From positions 1-43,625 of IMG/VR virus record IMGVR_UViG_3300032954_000033: 43,625 nucleotides of DNA, one strand, 5' to 3'. Position numbers and translations under genes: made by a program. The notes below the pieces were generated by a model that saw nothing but the letters and a program-made list of their open reading frames with translations, was not told the origin of the DNA and did no database searches. Source of the DNA: a virus. This document shows, piece after piece, positions 7,401 through 17,900 of the stretch (position 1 is its first letter; every line of letters begins with the position of its first letter).

Positions 7401-8619
7401 CAAATTGGATAAATTGCCCGAGTTGTTTGGCTACCCCGACTCTCTTTTCTCCAAAATCGACACCCGACGGGACGTTCTCAAAGTCTCCTCGCGTGCCTCT
7501 CGTATTCCGTTGCAGATTCGCCCTGGCGCGCGTACCGGTCAGGTGAACCTCGCCGGCGGCGCTCTTGGCCGCGGTACTGCAACGCACTACGACGCTGCGA
7601 CTCTCACCCCTTTGGCTGCGCGTATCGCGATCGAAATCAACAAGGACGCGCTCGACCAGACCAACGGTGAGACGAAGGCGATCCGTAAGCTCATCGCGCT
7701 CGAAATCAAGAACGCCATGCGGGAATTCCGTGTGTTCTGGAACGGACAGCTTCAGACCGCGGGGAACAACGTCATTGCGACTACCTCCCAGGCACAGCTT
7801 GCAGCCGACGCTTCCCTTACCGTCTCGACCGCTCCATTTTTCTCACAACTCATCCGCCCGGGAATGATCCTCAACGTCTACGACACTACGATCACCATTC
7901 AGCGTGGTCAGGTGACGGTGGCGTCGGTGGATTATCCGAACAACGTCATCAACCTCTCCGGACAGATCGGTTTCGCCGTGACTTCCGGTGACGTTCTTCT
8001 TATCGAAGGCGTCGCAGGTGCGTCTCCCGCGGGGTACTTCGGTCTCCCCTACCATCACAGCGACTCCGCGACCGGAACGTGGTTGAACCTCTCTCGCGCT
8101 TCCGTCCCCGAAGTCCGCGCGAACGCCGTACATAACGGCCAGAACGCGCTCACCACCGCCCCGATTCGCCTCATTCTCAACAAGATTCTCCAGCGTGTAA
8201 ACGCCGTGAATCCGAAGCAACTTGTCGCACACTTGCATCCCGCGCAGAAGGCCGCGTATGAGGAACTGGCGATTCTCGTCTCCGAGATCCACAAGGGTTC
8301 CGGGAACGAGGCCGTGGATATGCTCTTCGGCGATCAGAAGCTCGCCGGGGTGTCCCAGATGGTTGACATCCAGGCTGCTCGTGATCGCATTGACTTTGTG
8401 AACTTCGATACTTGGGGAAAGGTCGAGTCCGCACCCATCGACTTCCTCAAGAACGAGGACGGAAGTTACTTCACGCGTCCGATCGACGCAACCACCGGCT
8501 CTCCGATCGCATCGACGTTGTTCTACGTCTACTGGTTCGGGCAGTTCTTCGTGGATAACCCGGGAGCGGTTGGTTACATTGACCAGCTTGCTATCCCCAG
8601 CGGTTACACCAACCTCTAA
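6762..8619 (+). CDS. Major capsid protein, two exons (6762-6812 joined to 7396-8619)
   Basis: Exon 1 encodes 17 residues ending QLENVR; exon 2 continues FNKLDKLPELFGYPDSLF in another frame, so splicing of 583 bases is needed to give a 424-residue protein. The body matches an HK97-fold capsid subunit by layout: an N-arm, a long helix (residues ~88-110, AIRKLIALEIKNAMREF), beta-rich domains and a C-terminal FVDNPGAVGYIDQL segment. It lies after the scaffold gene. The joined N-terminus reads smoothly as a capsid start, while an unspliced message would stop at 7398-7400. A start within exon 2 (ATG 7363) would lie in the intron and would give an unrelated N-terminus. Confidence 0.8.
6813..7395 (+). 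mobile_element. Group I intron interrupting the major capsid gene
   Basis: Five core helices can be traced by eye. P1: exon end GTCCGT (6807-6812) pairs with GCGGAC (6822-6827), leaving the U.G wobble at the splice site. P4: GCTGCG (7244-7249) pairs with CGCAGC (7272-7277). P3: CCGCA (7235-7239) pairs with TGTGG (7320-7324). P7: GACTG (7313-7317) pairs with CAGTC (7347-7351). P9: CTGCAAG and CTTGCAG close a GTGA tetraloop (7356-7373), with a second GNRA hairpin at 7379-7390. G7395 is the expected terminal G, and exon 2 resumes in phase 0 at TTT 7396. P8 and P10 were not resolved with confidence. Confidence 0.85.
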
Positions 8620-8630
8620 TGGAGACGAAC

Positions 8631-10334
8631 ATGACCAAGAAAATCCTATCCTTCGCACTTTCTCTTGCGTTGGTTCTCTCCGGTGGGTTCTTCACCGTAG
8701 CACCCGCGCAAGCTCAACAGCCCGTTCGTGCCGGCGGACAATTTGTCGCCAGCAACTACGGGAAGTGGTCCGCGACCGTGTTCAATGGTTTCACCGGAAC
8801 CGGTACGCAAACGATGTCCATGTTGTATGGATACGTGACGCTTCCTGACGGGCGCCCGTTTGTTCCCTTCAACGTCCGCACTCCTTTGTCGGTGGACACC
8901 GGGTCCAACCGTGAAACTGTGACTCCTACGGCCGTTTCCGGTTGCGCTCCGCTGAATCCCAACCAAGGCGTTTGCCAAGTTACTGCGTCGTTCTCGAACG
9001 CTCACGGTAACGGGACGCTCGTGACCTCCGGCGACGGCGGACTTCAGGAAGCCATCGAAGACGCTTCGCAGTTGGGCTCCCTATCGGCCGGCGGCGTAGT
9101 TCTAGTCGATGCTTCCTCGGGAATCACCAACGCGCAACTCGCTGCGGCGGTTCCTTGGGATAACGTATCGATTCTGGACACTCGCTTCGGGACTCCGCAG
9201 TATTGGACGCCCCTCGGCGGGTCTACGGTTCTCGCGGCTCCTGCGACTCTTACGAACTCGACGGCTGGTTTCGGCGTGAACGGCGCTAACTTTACTGGCG
9301 GCGCTTACACCGGGAACAACACTTACATCGCCTGTATCGCATATGTAGACGTAATGGGCCAAGAGGGTCCGTGTTCCGCGACCTTCACCATCGCGACTTC
9401 CGGGTCCGCCACCACCGATCAGATTGGTTTCACCGCTCCTGCGGCCTCCACCGGCGCAGTGGGGTATACCATCTACATCACTTTGAATGGCGGCTCCTAC
9501 ACCAGCGCGTACAAGGTTCCCCTCGTCACTCAGCCCTCCGCCGTCGGTGCATACCCCGCCTCGAACGGCGTCTGCACTCTGACGACTGTTGAGACCGTTA
9601 CTCCGGCGTGCGCTGTGACTAACAACACTTACGGTTCAGTTGGTTCCGGTGCTGTTGTATCGGCTCTCACGCTGAACACTTCACAGATCGAACCGCAGAC
9701 CACAGTGATTTCGACCACCTCCATCTACGTTCCTCAACCTGGAGGCAGAACGACTTACACCTTCGCTCCTGGACAACTGGCGAACGGCGCGACCATTGCT
9801 AAAGCCCTCGCCTTTTCCATCGGTGCCGCCGCCGCGACGACCGTTCCGGATGTAATCGGGACGATCAACCTCGCTCCAGGCGCCATGAACATCGTCGGAA
9901 AGACGTTGCGTGTTTGCGGTATCGCGACCACCACCGCTTCGACGGCAACTATTGTGGACATTCAGTTCCAGTGGGATGCCAACGGGCAAAACACTGCCGG
10001 GAAGGGCGTTCTTATTGGCGACCTTACAGCGACTCCTTCGGCCGCACTGGCGACCGCCGGGCACGCCACATTCTGTCAGGATTTCATGACGACTGTGACC
10101 TCCGCCTCGGCGACCGGCGGGACGATTCAGGAAGTCAACGGCTTCGGTGCTGTGGGCGGACTTACGCTCATCGGCACAGGTGCGCTCTCTGACTCCCTTG
10201 CTGGAGCTTCAGCCGGTGGTGTCGGTTCCCTCAACCTCGCGGACGCGGCTCGCATCAACGTCATCTACCTGCACACCACGGGTACTGACGGTGCGGGCTG
10301 GACGCTTCAAAACTTGACTGCACAGGTGCTCTAA
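8631..10334 (+). CDS. Secreted-type virion-position protein after the capsid gene
   Basis: GGAG (8621-8624) precedes ATG 8631; the ATG at 8619 overlapping the capsid stop lacks such a site. The 567-residue product begins with a clear Sec signal: KK, a Leu/Ala/Val-rich core, then APAQA before QQ. The rest is beta-rich, Ala/Thr/Gly/Ser-rich, with several widely spaced Cys. It includes a TSGDGGLQEAI segment resembling the start of beta-helix proteins, and a beta-sandwich-like section with YTIYITLNGGSYTSAYK. Immediate position after the capsid gene would normally suggest a decoration or head fibre protein, which is hard to reconcile with export. No enzyme motif is seen. Confidence 0.6.
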   Translation: MTKKILSFALSLALVLSGGFFTVAPAQAQQPVRAGGQFVASNYGKWSATVFNGFTGTGTQTMSMLYGYVTLPDGRPFVPFNVRTPLSVDTGSNRETVTPTAVSGCAPLNPNQGVCQVTASFSNAHGNGTLVTSGDGGLQEAIEDASQLGSLSAGGVVLVDASSGITNAQLAAAVPWDNVSILDTRFGTPQYWTPLGGSTVLAAPATLTNSTAGFGVNGANFTGGAYTGNNTYIACIAYVDVMGQEGPCSATFTIATSGSATTDQIGFTAPAASTGAVGYTIYITLNGGSYTSAYKVPLVTQPSAVGAYPASNGVCTLTTVETVTPACAVTNNTYGSVGSGAVVSALTLNTSQIEPQTTVISTTSIYVPQPGGRTTYTFAPGQLANGATIAKALAFSIGAAAATTVPDVIGTINLAPGAMNIVGKTLRVCGIATTTASTATIVDIQFQWDANGQNTAGKGVLIGDLTATPSAALATAGHATFCQDFMTTVTSASATGGTIQEVNGFGAVGGLTLIGTGALSDSLAGASAGGVGSLNLADAARINVIYLHTTGTDGAGWTLQNLTAQVL

Positions 10335-10341
10335 AACGCAC

Positions 10342-10995
10342 ATGGCAGCCATTGCCACACTTGAGGGCAGTTTTCTCCGTCTCTCGCGGGATGAGGAGAC
10401 TGCCCTTAATCTTTTGATACGCGAACTGGGTGGGGAGCACCAGGGGATGCCGTTGTTCAGACTCGAATGGGCAGCGGAGACGAACCTCGGTAGGAAAGTT
10501 CCAGTGTGCTTCCATCCAGTCCCGTTTTCTTATCACCTCCTAGTCTGGGAACCTCCCTCTCCTATGCTCACGAAGTACGCTCGGGAACTGGGAGAAGACA
10601 CCTCCAAGGGAACCTACACGTGCGTGACGCACTTCGTTGACAACGACAACCGACCGTTTCCTCCAACGAAGTTCATCATGGAACACGTTCTTCCGATCCT
10701 GAAACGCGCGCAGGAGACCGCAAAGGCTGCGCTCATTGGCGAGCGGGCGATTGTGGAAAGGAACCGTGCGAAGCGGAAGGAGGAGTTGTTGTCGGAGGAG
10801 AAGGCGAAGGAGCGGGCCTACGACAGCTACGCGGAGAGTGTTATCAACGACGCGAAGCCGGCGTTTGAAGGGAATCCCATGTCCACTTCCAAGCATTCTG
10901 CTAACATTTCCTTGTCGGACCTTCGTGGGACGAAACCGAACGTGGATGTGCCGGAGAAGTTTGATTTTACCCTTCGCAGTAAAAAGAACAGTTGA
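10342..10995 (+). CDS. Conserved hypothetical protein of the head module
   Basis: This 217-residue protein lies eight bases after the preceding stop. The first half is mixed alpha/beta with Trp and Pro (VCFHPVPFSYHLLVWEPP), and the second half is a long Lys/Glu/Arg-rich helix (residues ~115-165), likely a coiled coil. A Lys-rich C-terminus follows. No known domain is recognised. The place between capsid-type genes and the fibre cluster suggests a virion or head-completion role, inferred from context only. Confidence 0.6.
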   Translation: MAAIATLEGSFLRLSRDEETALNLLIRELGGEHQGMPLFRLEWAAETNLGRKVPVCFHPVPFSYHLLVWEPPSPMLTKYARELGEDTSKGTYTCVTHFVDNDNRPFPPTKFIMEHVLPILKRAQETAKAALIGERAIVERNRAKRKEELLSEEKAKERAYDSYAESVINDAKPAFEGNPMSTSKHSANISLSDLRGTKPNVDVPEKFDFTLRSKKNS

Positions 10996-11043
10996 GCCTC
11001 GGTCGTCGCTGTTCTGAATTTCCAGACCGCAAAGGAGAACGCC

Positions 11044-11904
11044 GTGCCTATCGCAATTCAAGTCAAAACAGCGAAACTCATTTCAGTTCACGACCAGCCG
11101 GATACGTTGCGCCTGGAGCTTCCGTCGATTACTCCCGGGACCTATTTCATCCCCGGCATCAACGCTCCGGATTCGGAGTTCAAGAAGTGCGTGTTTACTT
11201 TCCCGAATCGTCCTGCCGTGCAGTACGCGCAGAAGAAGGAACTGGACGGGAGAAAGTACGTTGAAATTGAAGTCTTCGAGGGGAAGACTCCGCAGTATGG
11301 AACGGAACTCGATCAGAAGCAGGACGAGAACGGTCGGCCAATGGAACCGCAGCTTCGTCGCGCGCTTCTTACCGTCACGGCCGAGGATATTGCAAACGAA
11401 CTTGAACGCCAGGCGAGGTACTTCGATCAGAACATCGGGATCCGCGCGATAAACGAGGATGTGAAGAGTCAGGATATTCTCGCGGCTGAGAAGGACAACA
11501 TTCAGTACCTCCGCGACATGGTTCAGACCACGACGCGTTACCTGAAGTTCGGCGCCGGGAACGCGACTTCTCAGGCTAGGGCCGCCGCGGCGCGGTTGCA
11601 CAAGCTCGGGCTCCTGAACCCTCTTCCGGAGTGGGCTTCTATCAATCCAGACGGCGGGTCCTCCGTGGATACTTTCAACTGCACCAACTGCGGTTCGGTG
11701 CTGCGGAAGGGGATCATCAAGTGCCCGAACGTCGGGTGTGGGTATGTGTACGACTGGAAGGCCGCGGTTGAGGGCGGCATGATTGCTCCGCGTGATGTGC
11801 CTCCGGTGCATCGCAGAGCAGCAGGATTGGACACGCCGAAGTCGATCATGAAGGAAGAAGTACGGCAGAAAGTCGCTGAGGATTTTAACGAAGGGCGAGT
11901 GTGA
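11044..11904 (+). CDS. Hypothetical protein with C-terminal zinc ribbon
   Basis: The 286-residue product starts at GTG 11044, behind AAAGGAG. The N-terminal half is beta-rich. The middle (residues ~115-190) is helical and Ala/Arg/Gln-rich. Cys213, Cys216, Cys227 and Cys232 form a zinc-ribbon-like CxxC-x10-CxxxxC. The product at 10342 and this one form a pair between head proteins and the fibre cluster. A metal-stabilised structural or nucleic-acid-contacting role is possible. Its stop overlaps the next start (TGATG). Confidence 0.65.
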   Translation: MPIAIQVKTAKLISVHDQPDTLRLELPSITPGTYFIPGINAPDSEFKKCVFTFPNRPAVQYAQKKELDGRKYVEIEVFEGKTPQYGTELDQKQDENGRPMEPQLRRALLTVTAEDIANELERQARYFDQNIGIRAINEDVKSQDILAAEKDNIQYLRDMVQTTTRYLKFGAGNATSQARAAAARLHKLGLLNPLPEWASINPDGGSSVDTFNCTNCGSVLRKGIIKCPNVGCGYVYDWKAAVEGGMIAPRDVPPVHRRAAGLDTPKSIMKEEVRQKVAEDFNEGRV

Positions 11905-14900
11905 TGAAACGTCTTTTTCAGCTTGCGGCGTTGTTGTTGTTTTCCGTGATTCCGGCTTTCGGGCAGAACAACGGGAGCTATCACGACATCGCGTGGAGAT
12001 TCGTGCAGGGTTTCCCGAACTTCCCGGCTCCGGGAGCTACGGTTACGGTTTGCAACTACCCCGTCACCAACGGGCAGATTCCTTGTACCAACCTCGCGCA
12101 GATTTACGGTGGGCCGACGAACTCCGTCGTGATGTCGAACCCGATAACAGCGGACGGGAATGGGAATTTCGCGTTCTGGGCGCCGCCGGGGAATTATGTT
12201 CTCACGATCACCGGTTCGGACATTGTTCCCTACGCTGAAACGATTACTCTCAGCAGCGTCAGTTCAAGCAATCCCCTTCCTATGACCATCGTGGTCCCCG
12301 CGGCGACGATGAGTTTCCCTGGTACGAACTCTGCGGCGTATTCGATTCTTCTGAATCAGAACGTAACTTCCACCTCCATCAGTGGGACACCGCAGAATGG
12401 GAACTTGATTAAGTTCCACGTCTGTCAGCCTGGGGTCGGGGGACCGTATACGTTTGCTTTTCCCTCTGGATTCCTGAATACCACAGCCATTCAGACTTCG
12501 GGATGCACAGACGAGACGTATAGCTACGATGGGAATAGCGGAAACTGGAGCCAACTGACTCAGCCTTCCGGGAGTCCCCTCGGAGTAATCAGTTTCAACT
12601 CCCGCACGGGAGCCGTCTCTCCTGCGACCAACGACTACAACTTCAATCAAATCGCCGGGACTGCCGCGGCGAACCAGGGCGGAACGGGGTCTGCGAGTCC
12701 AGCGACAAATGGTGTGGCGGTGTCGCAGGGTCCAAGCTCTCCATATCTCTTCCTATTGCCCACGAACAACGGGCAGTGCTTCATGTCTGACCCGACGAAT
12801 TACCTCATCAATCCACCGTCGTATCAAACCTGCCCTTCATCTACGGGAGGAAGCTCTGTCGGCGCGCAGGGTACGGTGAACGCGGCGGGTGCGAGTGCTG
12901 GTAGCTTCGCTCAGACCTCCATCTGGGACATCAACGGAGCGGGTGGGACGTACTTCAAGGGACTTAATCCGTATATCGATGTGACGCATCCGGCGTTTGG
13001 TGGTTACATTGGCCCGAATTACAACGCCGCAGCGACCACCTGCACGATGGCTGCGAGTTCAACGAGCGCCTCTTGTGCGTCGGCTTCGGACTTTCTTGTA
13101 GGACAAGGCATTCTTGTTCCGCACGCTGGGCCGGCTCCGGTGATTGCGACACCTCAGGCTCCGACGGTTACGCCACTATTCCAGGTGGGCTCTACCACGC
13201 GTTCTTATTGCATCGCTGACCGCGACTGGTTCGGCGGTCTGACGCCTTGCAGCGCCGTTGGCAGCACGTCCACGGCTCCCTCCTCGATGGCGCTCCAGAG
13301 CTACAGCATCGCCTCATGGAGTTGGAACTCTTCGACCAACACCATGACGATTACGACTTCCGGGAATCACAATATGCCCACGACGGCCTCCGGAATCATC
13401 AGCGAGCCCTATGCCCAAGTTGAGATTCAGGCGGGAACGTCGAGCAGCGGACTTTGTGAAGGCGCGTTTTCGTTGACTGCTGTTCCGTCTGGCACGACGC
13501 TTCAATTTCAGCGCAATGAACTGACATCGAATCCGAATTGTTCGGGCGGCACGCTGCGAATCGCTCCGATTATCATGCTGAAGTGGGATTCGCATTACAC
13601 CTATAGCGTGACAGCGGCATCTTGCTCGGCTGGGCAAGCGACGATTTCGGTTTCTCCTGTTCCGCTGGGACCAAATGGAACATGGGTGATCCCTAACAAT
13701 GTGAAGGCCATCATCTCAGGGGTTTCGGACTCTCACTACAACGGGACGCTCGGGGTTGCACCAGCCACGGGGGTGTTCACTTTCGGGCTGAATTGCTCCG
13801 GCGTCACGAACGTCGGAGCCGGGGGTACACTTTCACTCGTACCCGGAAAAGCGGTCAAGAACCATCTCGTTTATGCCTGTAACGGAGGTTCCTGCGCTCT
13901 GCCAACAAATGCGGCCAACTACTCGCTTGTCGGTGTCGAGCAGGGCAACGATGGTTACTTCCTCGACCGTGGCTGGACGGTGACTGCTGCCAACGTGGAC
14001 TTGGGCGACGCGCCCTCAACGGCTCCCACGACAGCCATCAATGAATGGCTGGATACGACGATTGCGACAGGTGGCGGGACGACTTCGCTGACGCTCGCCA
14101 ATCCTTCCACGAACGCAGTCACAAGCGTTGGCGTCTGGCACGACAACGTGCCCAATATCCTCGCAGCCTGTGCTACTCTCCCTGCGAATTCTTCGGCATC
14201 GAACGGTGGTCACATCATCGTGCCCGCGAACGGGAATCTCTACTATTTCTTCCCGATCATTGCCAACCTGGACCTTACGGGGAACTTCGGACAAACGCCC
14301 AAGAATTGCCCTGGCAATATGTCCATCGATTTCGGCTCGAATCCGTGGCTGGACGGCTCGATTTTGCTCGGCAAGGGCAACGCCCTCACAGGTGCGGTGG
14401 TTGGAGGCGGCACAAACTGCCAGTCCACGTTCTACCAGATGGGTTCGGCGCTGACGTGCATGCAGGGCAGTTCCTATCCGATGATTTATTTCGAGCCCGA
14501 GCAAGCCAGTTCCAACTTCCTAAAAGATTTGGTTGCGAATCCGCAGCAAGCCTACCAGTCGGGCCTATTCATCGATGAGCAGATGAACGGCGACGGCACC
14601 GTATCGGTACGCACCGACAACTTCCACGTCAACGGCGGGATTCACACTTATCCGTTTGTCGGGCGTGCCGGATTCGGCTGGTTCTTCAACTTCGGCGGGT
14701 TTTCCAACGGTGGCGGAAACTTCTCGGAAAGTATCGACGCGACGTTCCAACCGCTTTGCGGAATGCCGAGCTATTATCCCTTCATTGCCCCCTCGCTGCC
14801 CTACGTGCTCACGACAAATCACACGTACAGTTTCGGGACGATGAAGATTGATTCTTGCGGCCAAGCCTCGGGGAATTTTGGCAACACCACGACCTTCAAC

Positions 14901-17900
14901 GACCTGCTCACGGAGAGCAACTCCGGGCCGCCCATCAAGGTGAACCTCTACCCTTACGGATTGGCACAACTCACCATCAACTACGCTAACAACGCGGACT
15001 TGACTGGTGGTTCGTCTACGCCGTATCTCGATGTAACGAACGCCACGATCGGCAGCGCGGCATTCAACTTCATTGGCTGCGGCACTGCAGTTCAACCTCT
15101 CCTGGAAACGAATAGCGGCAACCCCTACAGCGGAATTCACCTGACGATGGGCTTGGGCTGCAACGGCGGCATCGGCTATCCTCCACTCGCGGGTGTCGTC
15201 TACGAGAATCTCTACCGCAACCAATGGAAGTGGAACGGCATGCAGTTCGCCATGACGAATGGGGGGAGACTCACCGCGGGCCAGATCACGACGCCGGCGG
15301 TCGCGCCTACGGTCACAGTCACGACATCTTGCACAGGCTTCCCACCCGCCGGAACGTATACTTACGGCGTCATAGCCTGGGACGCGACCTCGAATCCATC
15401 GGCGGGCACAGGCGGCGCAACCACAGTCGGCCCTGCGAGTACATCTGTCACGCTGAATGGCACGACTCAGTGCGCGAGCATCGCGCAGCCGACGCTGCCT
15501 ACTGGAACGGCTTACTGGGGCACCGCTCGGCTAAGTGGTCCCGGCTCGGTGGACCAGGTATTCATTTCTGGCGTGAGCAGCATCAACGCCTTCGTACCTG
15601 TCACTACGACGACCATCGTTGACCAGACGGCATTCACCGCGGGCAGCGTCCCGAGCATCAACAGCACGGGTCTACAATCGGTCAGCGCGGGGAACGTGAC
15701 GGGAAACATCCAACCGCTCACCATCAACCCGCTGACGGACAACACTGTGCCCATCGGCACGAACGCGCTGCACTTCACGAATCTGTTCCTCAACACTCGG
15801 ACGGTTGCGACACTGCCGACTGCCTCTACTAACCTTGGCGCGGTCTACGTTGTAACTGACGGCCAGAGCACGACAGACTGCGTTTCGGGTTCAGGATCTT
15901 TCCAAGCGTGGTGCCGGTCGAATGGGACTTCGTGGGGACCCGTGGGTGGCGCGGTTGGTGGATCGGTCACATCCTTCACAGCTCCTTCCGGTAGCTGGCC
16001 CACATGGCTTGTCCCCACTGTCACTAACGGAACGACAACCCCGCAACTGACCGTGGCAGCCTCGACCATCCCAGTTGGCGCTGGCGGTACAGGTGCGACA
16101 ACTCTCAGCGGCGTCATCAAGGGCAATGCTACATCGCCATTCACCGTCGCTGCGGCCGGAGACATCTCTGCTCTGTGGAGCGGGACGTGTAATAACACGA
16201 CATTCCTACGCGGCGATGGTTCTTGCCAAGCGCCTCCGGGTGGCATGGTCTATCCCAGCGGCTCAGGATTTGCCATTGTATCGGGCGGCTCCTCGTGGGG
16301 AACAACGCTTGCCGACCCGCTGACTCCAACTCACGGTGGCAGTGGCCTAAGCAATCCCGCAGCGCATTCGTTCATGGTGACTGAGGGTGTGAGCAATTAC
16401 AATCTCATTACGTCGCCCACGACCAACGGCTTCTACCAGTGCGGATTTAACGTCACAGCATCGGCGGCGGTGGACCCGACGTGTGCTCTCCCTGGTGTTC
16501 CGGTGAATCTCCTGAGCGGCAACTATTCGTTGGCTTACGGCGATCGCGCTAGTTTCCAGCGTGAATCAAGTACCACGACTTCGACATTGACGCTGCCTCA
16601 GGTGACAGGGAACACCGCATCAAACCTTCCCTTCGTCACCGCGAACTTCAACTCAGCGAACGAGACGCTGCAAGCGAATGCCGCAGATAAAATCGACGGC
16701 GGCTCGACGGGTGGAACGCAGACCGTTCTTCCTGGATGGGCGGCGTTTGTGTACCAAGATTCAACGTCCGCTCCCGGCAACTGGTGGAGTGTGCTCATGC
16801 CAATGCTGAGTGCGCTGCCTTCCTCTTGCGCGGACAGCGGTGGGAATCATATCAACTTCACGGCTTCCGCGGGATTCACCTGCGGATCGACATCGAGCGG
16901 CGGCACACCCTCGTTCCCATTGACGGTTACAGGAACGGTGAACTCGGGAGGCATCCCCTACTTCAGTAGCACAACACAGGAATCCTCGTCTGCAACACTT
17001 GGGGCTGGAGCCATCGTATTTGGTGGTGGCGCTGGTGGCGCTCCAACGACTGGCGCGGGTGACTTCACTTACTCTTCGCACACACTCTCGGGCGGCGCGT
17101 CGGCAATCTTCGACCTGAGCGCAGCGGCTTCGTTTAAGGTACCGTCGAGTGCGGCCTGCGCGCCAACAACTGCGGCGCTGCTCTGCTACGACTCCACGAA
17201 CAATCGATTCGTTGGTGGCAACGGTACGAATACTTCCTACCTCCCGTGGTTCCTTTCGGCTCCGGCCTCGCTCAACCTCGTGGAATGGAACGGCACCCTT
17301 GGCAAGCAGGACGATACGGGCATTGCCACAGCTAACGTCACGCAGACAACGGCCACTCCTTCGGCCAATCAGATTTGCGTGTACGCCTCCACGGCCAAGA
17401 CCTGCACTCCGACTACCACGTTACCAACCGCCGCAGAGCCCGCGCACACGGGCGATATGACTAACTCGGTAGGCTCGCTCGTCACTACGGTTGCGAAAAT
17501 CAATGGTGGCAGCTACCCCACGTCGGCGCATGTTGTTGGCTCAAACGGGTCCGCGCAGCCCACGACTTCCACCCGCACCGACATTGACGCTATTACCTAC
17601 GCAGCGGGTGGCGGCTCGGCCAACGCGCAGACGGTGACACTCTCTCCTGCGGTGACTTCCTACACCACAGGGCTGACCATCCGCTGGAAGCCCACGGCGG
17701 CGAACACGAACTCGACACCGACACTCTCGGTGAATGGCCTATCGGCTATTACCATCGTGAAGATTGGCGGCGCGGCGCTCTCAAACAGCGACCTCACGAC
17801 GACAGCGATAGCCACAGCTATCTATGATGGAACGAACTTCGAGCTTCAGAATCCACAAACCGGGCAGCCCGCGACGGGCACGGCTGGCGGAGACTTGACA

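Noticed and set aside
8619-8630. Start of the secreted head-region protein at ATG 8619
   Set aside because: There is no ribosome site before it, while GGAG lies six bases before ATG 8631, which also gives a proper signal-peptide start.
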